A stretch of 64,000 nt of DNA from Mycobacterium numidiamassiliense. GTDB taxonomy: Bacteria; Actinomycetota; Actinomycetes; Mycobacteriales; Mycobacteriaceae. Shown in pieces: positions 1 through 7,923 of the stretch (position 1 is the stretch's first letter; each line of letters starts with the position of its first letter). Position numbers and translations under genes: made by a program. The stretch covers positions 1,302,001-1,366,000 of the forward strand of contig NZ_FUEZ01000003.1 of NCBI RefSeq assembly GCF_900157365.1. Reading direction: 5' to 3'. The notes beneath the pieces are model-generated. The model ran no database searches. It was not told the DNA's origin and was given only the letters and a program-made list of their open reading frames with translations.

Positions 1-691
1 TTGGGCGCTCCCGCGTCCTACAGCGGTCAGGCCTACCCGCCGCCCCCTGGCCCCGTCCCGCCACCACCCGGTCCGGTGCCGCCACCACTGGCGCCACCGC
101 CCTACAACTCCGGTGCCGCCACCACTGGCGCCACCGCCCTACAACTACGGTGGCCCCTACACCGCGGCGGCGCCGAAATCGGGCGGGGGCAACCGCCTGT
201 GGTGGATTCTGGGCACCGCCGTCGTCGTTGGCGTGCTCGTCCTCGCGGGCGTGATCGCAGCCTTTGCCGCACACCAACTCTCCGGTGTCCGATCGATCAT
301 TTCCTCGGCCACATCGACCGCGCCGGTCACGAATCTGCCGAGGACCTCGCCGCGCAGCTCGACTCCGTCGGCCGGCGGATCTGCAACGGCCAGTGCCGGT
401 CCGTCGACGCCCCCGCTGCCGCCGCTGGGTGGCCAGCTCAGCGTCTCGGGCATCAGCGAGAACAAAACCATCGCCTGCAATGACAGCGTGGTCACGGTCA
501 GCGGGATCTCCAACACGATCGTGATCGTCGGGCACTGCGCGAGTGTGACCGTGTCCGGGATGAAGAACTCCGTCACCGTCGACGCCGCCGACTCCATCGA
601 CGCCTCCGGCATCAACAACCAGGTCACGTTCCACTCGGGCTCGCCGCAGATCTCGAACTCCGGCGACGGGAATGTCGTCGGGCAGGGCTGA
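1..691 (+). CDS. DUF3060 membrane-anchored protein, reading frame broken by a 37-bp duplication
   Basis: Two overlapping frames together make one protein. The first frame (from position 1 or upstream) gives a Pro-rich cytoplasmic N-terminus (PPPPGPVPPP...LAPPPYN). After a 37-bp tandem duplication the sense continues in the next frame, from about 147 to the stop at 689-691. That part has a transmembrane helix (WWILGTAVVVGVLVLAGVIA), a Ser/Thr/Pro-rich linker and a DUF3060 repeat domain (VSGISENKTIACNDS, TVSGMKNSVTV). Removing one repeat copy restores a single frame. A GTG at 113 could still start translation of the TM and DUF3060 part. By family and position it resembles Rv0314c. Function is unknown. 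It may be a real frameshift, a slippage-variable site or an assembly error, and the true 5' end may lie outside the window. Confidence 0.7.
   Translation, partial: WALPRPTAVRPTRRPLAPSRHHPVRCRHHWRHRPTTPVPPPLAPPPYNYGGPYTAAAPKSGGGNRLWWILGTAVVVGVLVLAGVIAAFAAHQLSGVRSIISSATSTAPVTNLPRTSPRSSTPSAGGSATASAGPSTPPLPPLGGQLSVSGISENKTIACNDSVVTVSGISNTIVIVGHCASVTVSGMKNSVTVDAADSIDASGINNQVTFHSGSPQISNSGDGNVVGQG
72..146. repeat. Perfect 37-bp tandem duplication inside a coding region
   Basis: The 37 bases starting near 73 recur exactly from 110. Copy 1 encodes a Pro-rich run ending PPPYN. Since 37 is not a multiple of three, the second copy shifts the reading frame by +1. Confidence 0.9.
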
Positions 692-695
692 TCCG

Positions 696-842
696 TCAGG
701 CGCCGGCCATCGCGTCGGCCTGCGCCAGACAGCCCTCGAAGTCGGCGTCCTGCGCCCCGGCCCGACAGCGGTGCGAGAATTCCCGGCATCCCTCGCGCGG
801 CTGTGCCCTACACAGGTGGCACATCGACGCTGCGGCCGTCAC
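696..842 (-). CDS. Possible small Cys-rich protein
   Basis: A 48-codon frame starts at GTG (840-842), or 42 codons from the ATG at 822-824, and stops at 696. The peptide has spaced cysteines, C-x2-C then three more (CHLCRAQPREGCREFSHRC), which could bind a metal or form disulfides. A weak AGGG lies about 8 nt before the GTG. It sits downstream of and co-directional with the small acidic-protein gene at 896-1285, separated by about 50 nt. No family is recognised. It could be a chance frame in GC-rich DNA. Confidence 0.3.
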   Translation of the reverse strand: MTAAASMCHLCRAQPREGCREFSHRCRAGAQDADFEGCLAQADAMAGA

Positions 843-895
843 GGTTCGAACCCTAGGCGCATTCCCCGCCAGGGGGAACCGAGAAAAACCCGCGG

Positions 896-1285
896 TTACG
901 CAGGCTCTTCCTCGGAGTCGTCGTCCAGAACGCTGACCGCGATGCCGTACGGCAGAAAGCGAACCTTGCGCTTGGGATCGACGTTGTTCTTGTTTGCCCG
1001 CAGCGCGTCGAGTTCGGTCGCGTAGACCTGCTCGACCCGGGCATCGCCGGACGCGTCCACCGTGTAGATGGCCCACACCCCGTCACCGGCCTCGCCGGTG
1101 GTCTCCGGCTGCGGGCGGGGCCGCCGCGACAGGTCGTCGAAGATCGATGACCACCCGGGCCGCGCGCCCGGGGCACCGACGAACCTGCTGACGCGCTCGA
1201 ACACGTCGCGCAGCCCCTCGCTGCCCTCCCTGATCACTCGATCGAAGTCGTCGGGATCAAATCCGAACGCACCGTGCTCGCCCAT
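896..1285 (-). CDS. Conserved hypothetical acidic protein (Rv0313-like)
   Basis: This encodes 129 aa with a strong AAGGAGG ribosome-binding site just before the ATG at 1285. The protein is soluble with an acidic C-terminus (DDDSEEEPA) and has no signal peptide or TM segment. It follows the Hsp70-like gene (gap about 90 nt, same strand), so the two are probably co-transcribed. Length and position fit M. tuberculosis Rv0313, a conserved mycobacterial protein of unknown role. No catalytic motif is visible, so no function is assigned. Confidence 0.85.
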   Translation of the reverse strand: MGEHGAFGFDPDDFDRVIREGSEGLRDVFERVSRFVGAPGARPGWSSIFDDLSRRPRPQPETTGEAGDGVWAIYTVDASGDARVEQVYATELDALRANKNNVDPKRKVRFLPYGIAVSVLDDDSEEEPA

Positions 1286-1376
1286 GCGTCCTCCTTGCAG
1301 CTCGTAGCGTTACTGCCAGTGTGCGCCCGGTCGCGACGATCCGCCATCGGCTCCGCTGCAAGCCGAACGCGGCTCG

Positions 1377-3207
1377 CTAGTAGCCGGGCCCCAGGAACGG
1401 GTTTCCGCCGCCCCCGTACCCGCCGCCGCCGTACCCGCCACCGGGGTACTGTCCGCCCGGGTACTGCTGCGGATACTGCGGCGCCTGGGGGGCCTGGGTG
1501 GCCGGAACCTGGATCGGTATCGGCACCGGCAGCAGCGGGACGTGGATCCACTGCGTGGTCATCGGCACCGATGTCGTCGTGCTGGTCGGCGGCGGAGGCG
1601 GCGTTGTCGTCGAGGGCGGCGGCGGAGGGGGCGTCGTCGTCGGCGTCGTCATGACCGGTGGCTGCGTCGTCTGCGGCTGCGGACGCGGACGCGGATGCGT
1701 GACGACCGGCGGCGGCACGCTCACGGGCGCCGGTTCCGCACTGGGCGGCGGTGGCACCCGGCGGCGCCGGCACCGGAACCACCGTGGGCACCGGTGGAGC
1801 TTCCCGATTCTCGATGCCCGCCAGCGTGTAGGCCACACCGCCGATCGCCGTCATAGCGACCAGGGCGCACATCCCGACGATCAACTGCGAGAACCGCAAG
1901 CGCCGCCAAGGCCGGCCCACGGGGACCTCGTCGTCGATCAGGTTCAGCCGCATCGACCAGCCGGCCTGAATGTCCTCGTCGTAGGCTTCGGGCGTGTAGG
2001 GCAACCGGATGTCGCCGGGGTATTCGGTTTGCGACCAAGCTAATTCGCGATCGGTCATCGCGTCATGGTCGATCACCAGAAGGTCACCGGCGCCCAGGTC
2101 GACGACCTCGCCGGCGGCGGCGGCCGACGTCAGCAGTCCAATTGAGGTGCGGGTCCGGAGATCCAGCTCTTCCCCGCGGGAGGCCAGCAGCAGGGCTCCG
2201 GCCGCCGCAGCGGATGCCGGTTGCGACGGAGACACCACCGGTCGGCGGGTGTGCACCGAAAGGCGTTCGTTGACAAGGGGAATGGCGGCACCGCCGCCGA
2301 CGGTGACGACGGCGGCCAGGTCGGTCCAGCTCTTGCGGTTGCGGACCAGCATCTCGTCGAAGGCGAAGATGAAGCCGGTGAGCCGGTCCTGGATCAGGTC
2401 GCCCAGCTCGTCGCGGGTCACCCGCATGCTCGACCTGCGCCCACCGAGCTCAGCGACGAATTCCACGGCGGTGTCCACGGATAGCTGCTCTTTGGCGAGA
2501 CGGCATTGCTCGCGCAGCGCCGCGAGTTGCCCGACCGCCGCCGTGCTGGCCGGGTCGATGCCACTGCCGTGGCCCAATTCCTCGAAAACGCGCAGCAGAA
2601 TCGCGGCGTCGATCTCGTCGCCGGAGAAGTCCGGGTAACGCAGTGTGGGAGTGACGGGTTCGAAATCCCCCGCGATATTCATCAGTGTGGCAGACGTTCC
2701 CGAGCCGCCGAAATCGACCAGCCCGACCACGCCGGTCGCCGCGAGGCAGAGCTCCGCATTCGCGGCGGTCAATGCCGCGACGGTGTCGGCTACCAGGCGG
2801 GGCGCCATCCCGCTTCGCACGAAGCCGAGATGTGTTCGTAGCGCGTTACGTAACGCTTGGACGCTCCCGGCTTTCCAGTACGCGGGGACGGCTATCGAGA
2901 TTTCCGAGGACCCCGCGTCCGCGCCGGCAGCGCGCACCATAGCGTCCAGGGCTTCGACCATCAGCAGATCCGGGTCGTGTGCCGAGCCGTCGCTGGACAC
3001 CAGCGCCACCGAGTCGCCGATGCGCTCCACAAAGCCGCTCAGCAGCATGCCGGGCTCACTCAGGGGCAGGTTCTCGCCAGGCACACCGATTTTCGGCGCG
3101 CAGTGCGGGTAGAGGCTAAGTACAGCACGGCGCGTAACCGGTGCACTTCCACTACTCGCGGCGACCAGGTTTGTGGTCCCGATCGACAACCCAACGGGGT
3201 CGTACAT
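1377..3207 (-). CDS. Hsp70-family membrane protein with Pro/Thr/Gly-rich tail (Rv0312-like), frameshifted
   Basis: The ATG at 3207 (MYDPVGLSIGTTNLVAA) has AAGG upstream and begins an actin/Hsp70-type ATPase fold: phosphate-1 loop (GLSIGTTN), phosphate-2-like VGLVDFGGSGTSA, and a late glycine-rich segment TVGGGAAIPLV. One TM helix follows (LIVGMCALVAMTAIGGVAYTLAG). After it the frame enters a low-complexity tail. Near 1745-1765 the sense switches frame to a Pro/Thr-rich run (TQPPVMTTPTTTPPPPPPST) ending in Gly/Tyr repeats and NPFLGPGY, with the stop at 1377. The uninterrupted upstream frame instead runs as meaningless Ala/Asp/Arg sequence into the next gene. With one base corrected the protein is about 610 aa, close to the roughly 620-aa Pro/Thr-rich Rv0312. 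Its role is unknown; it may be a chaperone-like protein with an extracytoplasmic tail. Confidence 0.75.
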
Positions 3208-3360
3208 AGAGCGAAACCTTCGTCTATAGGGGTCGATGGCCAGCGTTAACGATAGCCGCGGACACGCGGAAAGCCGATGGCTTGCAATGTCATTGGTATC
3301 GCCCCGATGCGATTGCGTCACCGAAGCGGTACTAAAAACCCCTTGACAAACGCGCCGTGG

Positions 3361-4590
3361 TCACACGACGGTCAGTGGCAGCGAACGCCTCGGCTCGAAT
3401 TGGAACGACGCGCCGCCACTGAACTTAACGACTTCCACCTCAGGTAGTTCGGCTGCCGTGGCATCGGTTTCGGTGAATCCCGCGGTCCAGTCGGTGTCCG
3501 TCCCGCTAACACGCACCTCGATACGCGGGTCCACGGCGGTAGCGATCGCTCGTAGCGGCTGCACAGAGTCCGGCGAGCACAACGAGATCCAGGAACCGTC
3601 GTCGTGACCCGGCGACCGGTGCACGGTCAGCCGGTTGGCCTCGATGTCCGCCGAGACATACCCCGCGGGATTGAGCAGGGGGTGCAGTTCCAGCACTCGC
3701 AGCACACCTTCGGGCCCGCCCGGCAATTTCAGGGCCTTGTGTATGCGTTCGGCGGCGACGCCCGCGATGCCGATCAAGCCGCGGGTGCACACCGAGACAG
3801 CTTCGGCCTCATCGGCGGCACGTGCGCGCACCGCGATCGCGAAGGACAGAAAGAGCAGGTGCATCTGCAGGCAGACCTCGTCGGCCATCCGGACCAGTGC
3901 CGAATGTGAGAACGAGGCGAAGTCGAAATCGGACAACAACGGGCCCGAGTAGTCCGCCTCCCCCTCGTCGGAGGGATCGATGGGAGCGAGTTCCCATGTC
4001 GCGGCGCGGGTTTGGCGCACGATGTCGAGCGCCGGAATTTCCTGCGCTTCGGGGTACGACTCATCGATGATGACGGTCCACGCGCAGTGCGGATGCCGGT
4101 CCGCGGGCGTCCGCGGCGGGCGGTGCAGCGGGCGCACCTGAGCGTGGACGTTGGTCGCGACCGCGGTGGCGTCGAACGTCGGGTCCTCGATGGTGTGGCA
4201 CATGCCGAAGACGTACTCCTCGCCCATCGGCTCGACGTCCATCAGGGCGCCGCAGTGGTCCAGTTGGAACTCGCCGTGCCATCGATCGTGGACGGTGTAG
4301 CGGAAATCCATGAACTGCGGCGGGGCGCCGATGTCGAGCTGTAGACCCTTGAAAATGGTCACCACGTCGACGCCCTCGTATTTCAGCGCCTGCTGCATGC
4401 GCCGGGTGTAGATCGGGCTGGCGCCCGCCCACTCCTCGATGGCGATCTGCACCATCGCGTCGCGGCCGAACGAGCTGATACACCAGGCCATCCCGGAACG
4501 GTCGATCAGCTGGCCTATCAACAGCAGCTCAGGGACCAACACGGCCAGCTGCTCACGGGACAATTGCGCATAGCGTGAAGGGCTGTTCAC
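3361..4590 (-). CDS. Conserved hypothetical protein (Rv0311-like)
   Basis: This encodes 409 aa from a GTG start at 4590 (NSPSRYAQLSREQLAVLVPE). It is a soluble protein with no signal peptide or TM helix. Two features stand out: an N-terminal segment with conserved Trp/Cys/His (GMAWCISSFGRDAMVQIAIEEW) and a HGEFQLDHCGALMDVEPM motif that could be metal- or cofactor-binding. It is divergent from a TetR gene across a short spacer holding a TTGACT/AGTCAA inverted repeat, so it is a likely target of that regulator. Position and length fit Rv0311. I do not recognise a defined enzyme family and assign no function. Confidence 0.8.
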   Translation of the reverse strand: MNSPSRYAQLSREQLAVLVPELLLIGQLIDRSGMAWCISSFGRDAMVQIAIEEWAGASPIYTRRMQQALKYEGVDVVTIFKGLQLDIGAPPQFMDFRYTVHDRWHGEFQLDHCGALMDVEPMGEEYVFGMCHTIEDPTFDATAVATNVHAQVRPLHRPPRTPADRHPHCAWTVIIDESYPEAQEIPALDIVRQTRAATWELAPIDPSDEGEADYSGPLLSDFDFASFSHSALVRMADEVCLQMHLLFLSFAIAVRARAADEAEAVSVCTRGLIGIAGVAAERIHKALKLPGGPEGVLRVLELHPLLNPAGYVSADIEANRLTVHRSPGHDDGSWISLCSPDSVQPLRAIATAVDPRIEVRVSGTDTDWTAGFTETDATAAELPEVEVVKFSGGASFQFEPRRSLPLTVV

Positions 4591-4605
4591 AGCACAAAAA
4601 TAGAC

Positions 4606-4626
4606 TTGACTATGTTATAAAGTCAA
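4606..4626. promoter_or_regulatory. Inverted repeat, candidate TetR operator
   Basis: TTGACT (4606-4611) and AGTCAA (4621-4626) form perfect 6-bp arms around a 9-bp AT-rich core in the divergent promoter, 3 nt before the TetR start codon. This is a typical place for an autoregulatory TetR site. Binding is inferred. Confidence 0.55.
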
Positions 4627-4628
4627 CA

Positions 4629-5249
4629 ATGTCCATCGTTGCAGGCCAGACGCCCGGACGCTCCGCGAGCCCCACCCGGCGCACCAGCGCGCCCCGCAAG
4701 CGCGGCGACGCCACCCGCGCGAGGATCATCGACGAGACGGTCCGCTGCATCGTCGAGGAAGGATTCGCCGCCGCCACCGCCAAACACGTGGCCGAGCGCG
4801 CGGGGGTGACGTGGGGCGTCATCCAGTACCACTTCGGCGACCGCAACGGGCTGCTGATGGCCGTCGTCGACGACGGCGTGGACCGACTGATCGAGAGCCT
4901 GTCGTCGGCCGATGTCAGCGAATTGCCGCTGCGCGAGCGCATCGAGGTCGTCATCGACACCGCGTGGAGTTGCTACAGCAGTCCGACGTCGATGGCGGCT
5001 TTCGAAATCCTGCGGGCCACCCGCGGCGGCCTGGGCCAATCGTCGCGGCGCCACCTCGTCGAAATGAACTCCGCGATCGGCCAGCTGGGCCGGCTGATCA
5101 CCAGCGATCCGGCCAATGCCGGTGTCGCCGAGGTTATTTGGGCCACACTGCGCGGTGTGATATTGGCCCAGATGGTCACCGGTAGCGCCATCGATTGGAC
5201 CCTGGAACGACGGGCCCTGATCGACATGGTCACGCGTGTGCTGCAATGA
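4629..5249 (+). CDS. TetR family transcriptional regulator
   Basis: This encodes 206 aa. The ATG at 4629 was chosen because the downstream peptide (MSIVAGQTPGRSA...) leads directly into the DNA-binding domain. The TetR helix-turn-helix is clear: RARIIDETVRCIVEEGFAAATAKHVAERAGVTWGVIQYHFGDRNGLL in segments (about residues 30-75), with the signature recognition helix VTWGVIQYHFGDR. The C-terminal ligand domain is helical and ends ERRALIDMVTRVLQ. It is divergent from the Rv0311-like gene, and its stop codon lies 4 nt before the start of the following SnoaL-like gene, suggesting co-transcription. The ligand is unknown. Confidence 0.9.
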   Translation: MSIVAGQTPGRSASPTRRTSAPRKRGDATRARIIDETVRCIVEEGFAAATAKHVAERAGVTWGVIQYHFGDRNGLLMAVVDDGVDRLIESLSSADVSELPLRERIEVVIDTAWSCYSSPTSMAAFEILRATRGGLGQSSRRHLVEMNSAIGQLGRLITSDPANAGVAEVIWATLRGVILAQMVTGSAIDWTLERRALIDMVTRVLQ

Positions 5250-5253
5250 CGGG

Positions 5254-5733
5254 ATGACCCTCGACGATCTCGCCGATATCGAAGCCATCAAGCAAGTCAA
5301 ATACCGCTATCTGCGTGCCCTGGACACCAAGCACTGGGACGAGTTCACCGACACCCTGGCCGAGGACATCAAGGCCGACTACGGGCCGTCGATCGGCAAC
5401 GAGCTGCACTTCACCAACCGCGCCGACCTGGTTGAGTACATGCGGACCTCGCTGCCCGCCAACGTCCTCACCGAACACCGGGTGACCCATCCCGAGATCA
5501 ACGTGAGCGGCGACACCGCAACGGGCAGTTGGTATCTGCAGGACAAGGTCATCGTCGCCGATTTGGACTTCCTGCTGATCGGTGCGGCCTTCTACCGCGA
5601 CACCTACCGGCGTACCGAGAACGGCTGGAAGATCAGCGGAACCGGCTACGACCGGACCTACGACGCCACAATGTCGTTGAAGGGCATGGACTTTAACGTC
5701 AAGCCCGGCCGTGCTGTCGCGGGCGCCGACTGA
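5254..5733 (+). CDS. SnoaL-like / NTF2-fold protein (Rv0310c-like)
   Basis: This encodes 159 aa. The ATG at 5254 gives MTLDDLADIEAIKQVKYRYL, the usual opening of SnoaL_4 proteins. Further conserved features are YLRALDTKHWDEF, HRVTHPEINV and GWKISGTGYDRTY, typical of the NTF2-like cone fold used by small isomerases, dehydratases and binding proteins. It starts 4 nt after the TetR stop, so it is probably in the same transcript. A specific substrate cannot be read from the sequence. Confidence 0.85.
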   Translation: MTLDDLADIEAIKQVKYRYLRALDTKHWDEFTDTLAEDIKADYGPSIGNELHFTNRADLVEYMRTSLPANVLTEHRVTHPEINVSGDTATGSWYLQDKVIVADLDFLLIGAAFYRDTYRRTENGWKISGTGYDRTYDATMSLKGMDFNVKPGRAVAGAD

Positions 5734-5734
5734 G

Positions 5735-6421
5735 CTACTTGGTGATCGCGATGACCGCGCCGGGCTGCAGCCATTTCATGATCGACACCAGCTGAGCGTC
5801 GTCGACCGCCACGCAGCCCTCGGTGGGCTTGCCGTCGGTGGTGTGGAAGAAGAACGCCGCACCCCCGCCGGGCACCTTGTTCTTGTTGACGCCCATCACG
5901 ACGGCGTGCTTGTACTGCGGGATCTGCAGGTTCTCGCTCTCGGCCGTGTTGAACGGGCACTGCGCCTTCGCGCACACCTGCATGGTGTTGAAGGTGGCTG
6001 GGCTATGGTCGTCGCCGCTCCACCAATTGTTCGGTCCCACTTGGGTATACGGCAGGGCCGTGCCCGGGTTCGGCGCGGTGCCGAAGGCGGAGTCGAGGGA
6101 GTAGACGCCGGTCGGAGTCGCCGGAACCCCGCTCTTGGCCTGCGGGGCCATGCCCGCCGAGCCGACGTGGGTCGGGACGCCGGTGCGCAGCGCCTGCCAG
6201 CCGGCGGCGGTGCGCTGGTAGACGTCGATAGTCGCGTTCGACCCGCCGGTGCTGACGACCGAAACCACCTGCGTGGCATTGCCAACCTGGCTGGCGAACC
6301 ACGGGGTGCCGGCCAGGGGGTTGCCCGTCGACGTCGGGGCGGCGCTGCTTGCCGGGGCGAGCACAAGCATCGCGAACAGTGCGCACGCCGCGGTGCGCAG
6401 CAGAGCTAGCAGTCGGCGCAT
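5735..6421 (-). CDS. Secreted L,D-transpeptidase (YkuD)-like protein (Rv0309-like)
   Basis: This encodes 228 aa from the ATG at 6421, chosen because it starts the signal peptide directly (MRRLLALLRTAACALFAMLV, cut near ASSAAP); a GTG at 6448 adds nine residues. The mature part contains QVVSVVSTGG and a C-terminal catalytic-type motif FFFHTTDGKPTEGCVAVDD, with the His and Cys expected of a YkuD/ErfK-like cysteine enzyme. The spacing is variant compared with classical Ldt enzymes, so it could be a divergent peptidoglycan hydrolase or transferase. It closely matches what I recall of Rv0309. It is convergent with the SnoaL-like gene, with 1 nt between the two stops. Confidence 0.85.
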   Translation of the reverse strand: MRRLLALLRTAACALFAMLVLAPASSAAPTSTGNPLAGTPWFASQVGNATQVVSVVSTGGSNATIDVYQRTAAGWQALRTGVPTHVGSAGMAPQAKSGVPATPTGVYSLDSAFGTAPNPGTALPYTQVGPNNWWSGDDHSPATFNTMQVCAKAQCPFNTAESENLQIPQYKHAVVMGVNKNKVPGGGAAFFFHTTDGKPTEGCVAVDDAQLVSIMKWLQPGAVIAITK

Positions 6422-6469
6422 ACCGTCAATCGTCAAGCAGCGCCTCACTCAAGGTCAAGTAAAGCTTTA

Positions 6470-6491
6470 GGGCCAGTTAGGTCACTGGCCC
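6470..6491. promoter_or_regulatory. Perfect inverted repeat in a divergent promoter
   Basis: GGGCCAGT (6470-6477) and ACTGGCCC (6484-6491) flank TAGGTC between two divergently transcribed genes. It may be an operator, or a leftover terminator from a gene lost here (M. tuberculosis has a membrane-protein gene, Rv0308, at this position by my recall). Confidence 0.4.
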
Positions 6492-6584
6492 GTGATCAAC
6501 GAAAACTACAGCACAGCAGCGGTTTCGGCAGACCGGGCAAATTCGGTGTGACGCGGCTCCGCCAACCGGAGTCATACTGGCGTC

Positions 6585-7067
6585 ATGGCTGTCTTTGTCC
6601 GCAGGCTCTTCGGCATCGGCAAGCTCCCCGACGACCTGCACGCTCAGGTCGAGGCGGAAGGCCTCATCCACCTCGCCGACTACGTCTCCGTGACCCGGCG
6701 CTTCAGCGGCGTCATCCCCGGCGTGCGGGCACCGCACAGCGTCGCCAGCTACACGGGTTCGCTGGTGTTCACCGCACAGCGGGTGCTGGCCACGCTGTCC
6801 ATGCTGCCCAAGCTCGCCGGCCCCACCGTCGACGTGCGCTGGGACGCGGCGCAGACCGGGGCGGCGAAGGCCACCATCTCGTCGACGGGCTTGCGGGTCG
6901 ACCTCGACGTCGCCGAGGTCGACCCGAAGTTCTCCGGCGAGCTCTCGCTGCACTACAAGACCGACATCGCAGCCGACGTGCTCGACCGGCTGCCGCGGCA
7001 ATCGCTGGCCTTCGACGTGCCACCGGAATACGTCTACCGGGCCGTCGGTGTCACCTACAGTCCGTGA
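6585..7067 (+). CDS. Conserved hypothetical protein (Rv0307c-like)
   Basis: This encodes 160 aa from the ATG at 6585 (MAVFVRRLFGIGKLPDDLHA). The soluble sequence is rich in beta-strand patterns: YVSVTRRFSGVIPGVR, SYTGSLVFTAQRVLATLS, LDVAEVDPKFSGELSLHY. No catalytic motif, signal peptide or TM segment is seen. Length and position agree with Rv0307c. It precedes bluB on the same strand with a 127-nt gap. Function is unknown. Confidence 0.8.
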   Translation: MAVFVRRLFGIGKLPDDLHAQVEAEGLIHLADYVSVTRRFSGVIPGVRAPHSVASYTGSLVFTAQRVLATLSMLPKLAGPTVDVRWDAAQTGAAKATISSTGLRVDLDVAEVDPKFSGELSLHYKTDIAADVLDRLPRQSLAFDVPPEYVYRAVGVTYSP

Positions 7068-7194
7068 TCGTCATCCGCGGCCACGGGACCGTGCCATTGG
7101 TGTATTCACGCAATAATGTCAATCTCGCCTGGTGGTAACCCGCTGCACTATCTCGTGGTATGGATATCGGCCACGTCGTTTCTACGATGGCGCT

Positions 7195-7923
7195 ATGACC
7201 GACTACGCGTTCAGCGCGCGGGATCGCCAGGCCATCTACCGGGTGATCGCCGAGCGGCGCGACATGCGCCGTTTCGTGCCCGACAGCTCAGTGCCCGAGG
7301 ACGTGCTGGCCCGGCTGTTGCAGGCCGCGCACCACGCGCCCAGCGTCGGCCTGATGCAGCCCTGGCGCTTCATCCGCGTCACCGATGACGCGCTGCGCAA
7401 GCGCATCCACGCGCTGGTCGCCGAGGAGCGCCCGCGCACCGCGGAAGCCCTGGGGCCGCGGGGCGAGGAATTCCTGAAGCTGAAGGTGGAGGGCATTCTC
7501 GACTGCGCCGAACTCTTGGTGGTGGCGCTGTCCGACAAACGCGACGCGCACATCTTCGGCCGGCGCACGCTGCCGCACATGGACCTCGCGTCGGTGTCGT
7601 GTGCGATCCAGAACCTGTGGCTGGCGGCCCGGGCAGAGGGCGTCGGGGTGGGCTGGGTGTCGCTGTTCGACCCGCAGCCGTTGGCGGCCCTGCTGGCGAT
7701 GCCCGCCGACGCAGAACCCGTGGCCATCCTGTGCGTGGGACCGGTCCCCGACTTCCCGGACCGGCCGGCCCTCGAACTGGACGGCTGGACGTACGCCCGG
7801 CCGCTGTCGGAGTTCGTCGCTGAAAACCGCTGGGGTCAACCGCCCGGGGAATCGGCGCCCGGCCAGCCCGCACCGGGGGCCGGGGCTGCGACGGCCAGCA
7901 CGGTGCCATCCCACTCGGTGTGA
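7195..7923 (+). CDS. bluB: 5,6-dimethylbenzimidazole synthase BluB
   Basis: This encodes 242 aa. The ATG at 7195 gives MTDYAFSARDRQAIYRVIAE. BluB is an oxygen-dependent nitroreductase-fold flavoenzyme that converts FMNH2 into the lower ligand of cobalamin. Seen motifs: RRDMRRFVPDSSVPEDVL, HHAPSVGLMQPWRFIRV (FMN phosphate region) and GVGVGWVSLFDP. The core resembles Rv0306. The last 30 or so residues are a Pro/Ala-rich tail, and the final 88 nt overlap the 3' end of the opposite-strand SMP-30 gene. No cobalamin riboswitch was recognised upstream. Confidence 0.88.
   Translation: MTDYAFSARDRQAIYRVIAERRDMRRFVPDSSVPEDVLARLLQAAHHAPSVGLMQPWRFIRVTDDALRKRIHALVAEERPRTAEALGPRGEEFLKLKVEGILDCAELLVVALSDKRDAHIFGRRTLPHMDLASVSCAIQNLWLAARAEGVGVGWVSLFDPQPLAALLAMPADAEPVAILCVGPVPDFPDRPALELDGWTYARPLSEFVAENRWGQPPGESAPGQPAPGAGAATASTVPSHSV

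Noticed and set aside
157..789. Long minus-strand reading frame opposite the DUF3060 gene
   Set aside because: Antisense to a recognisable TM plus DUF3060 protein; sequence has no domain and reflects GC-rich codon mirroring.
7068..7194. Cobalamin riboswitch upstream of bluB
   Set aside because: No B12-box-like sequence or fitting secondary structure was recognised in this 127-nt spacer.
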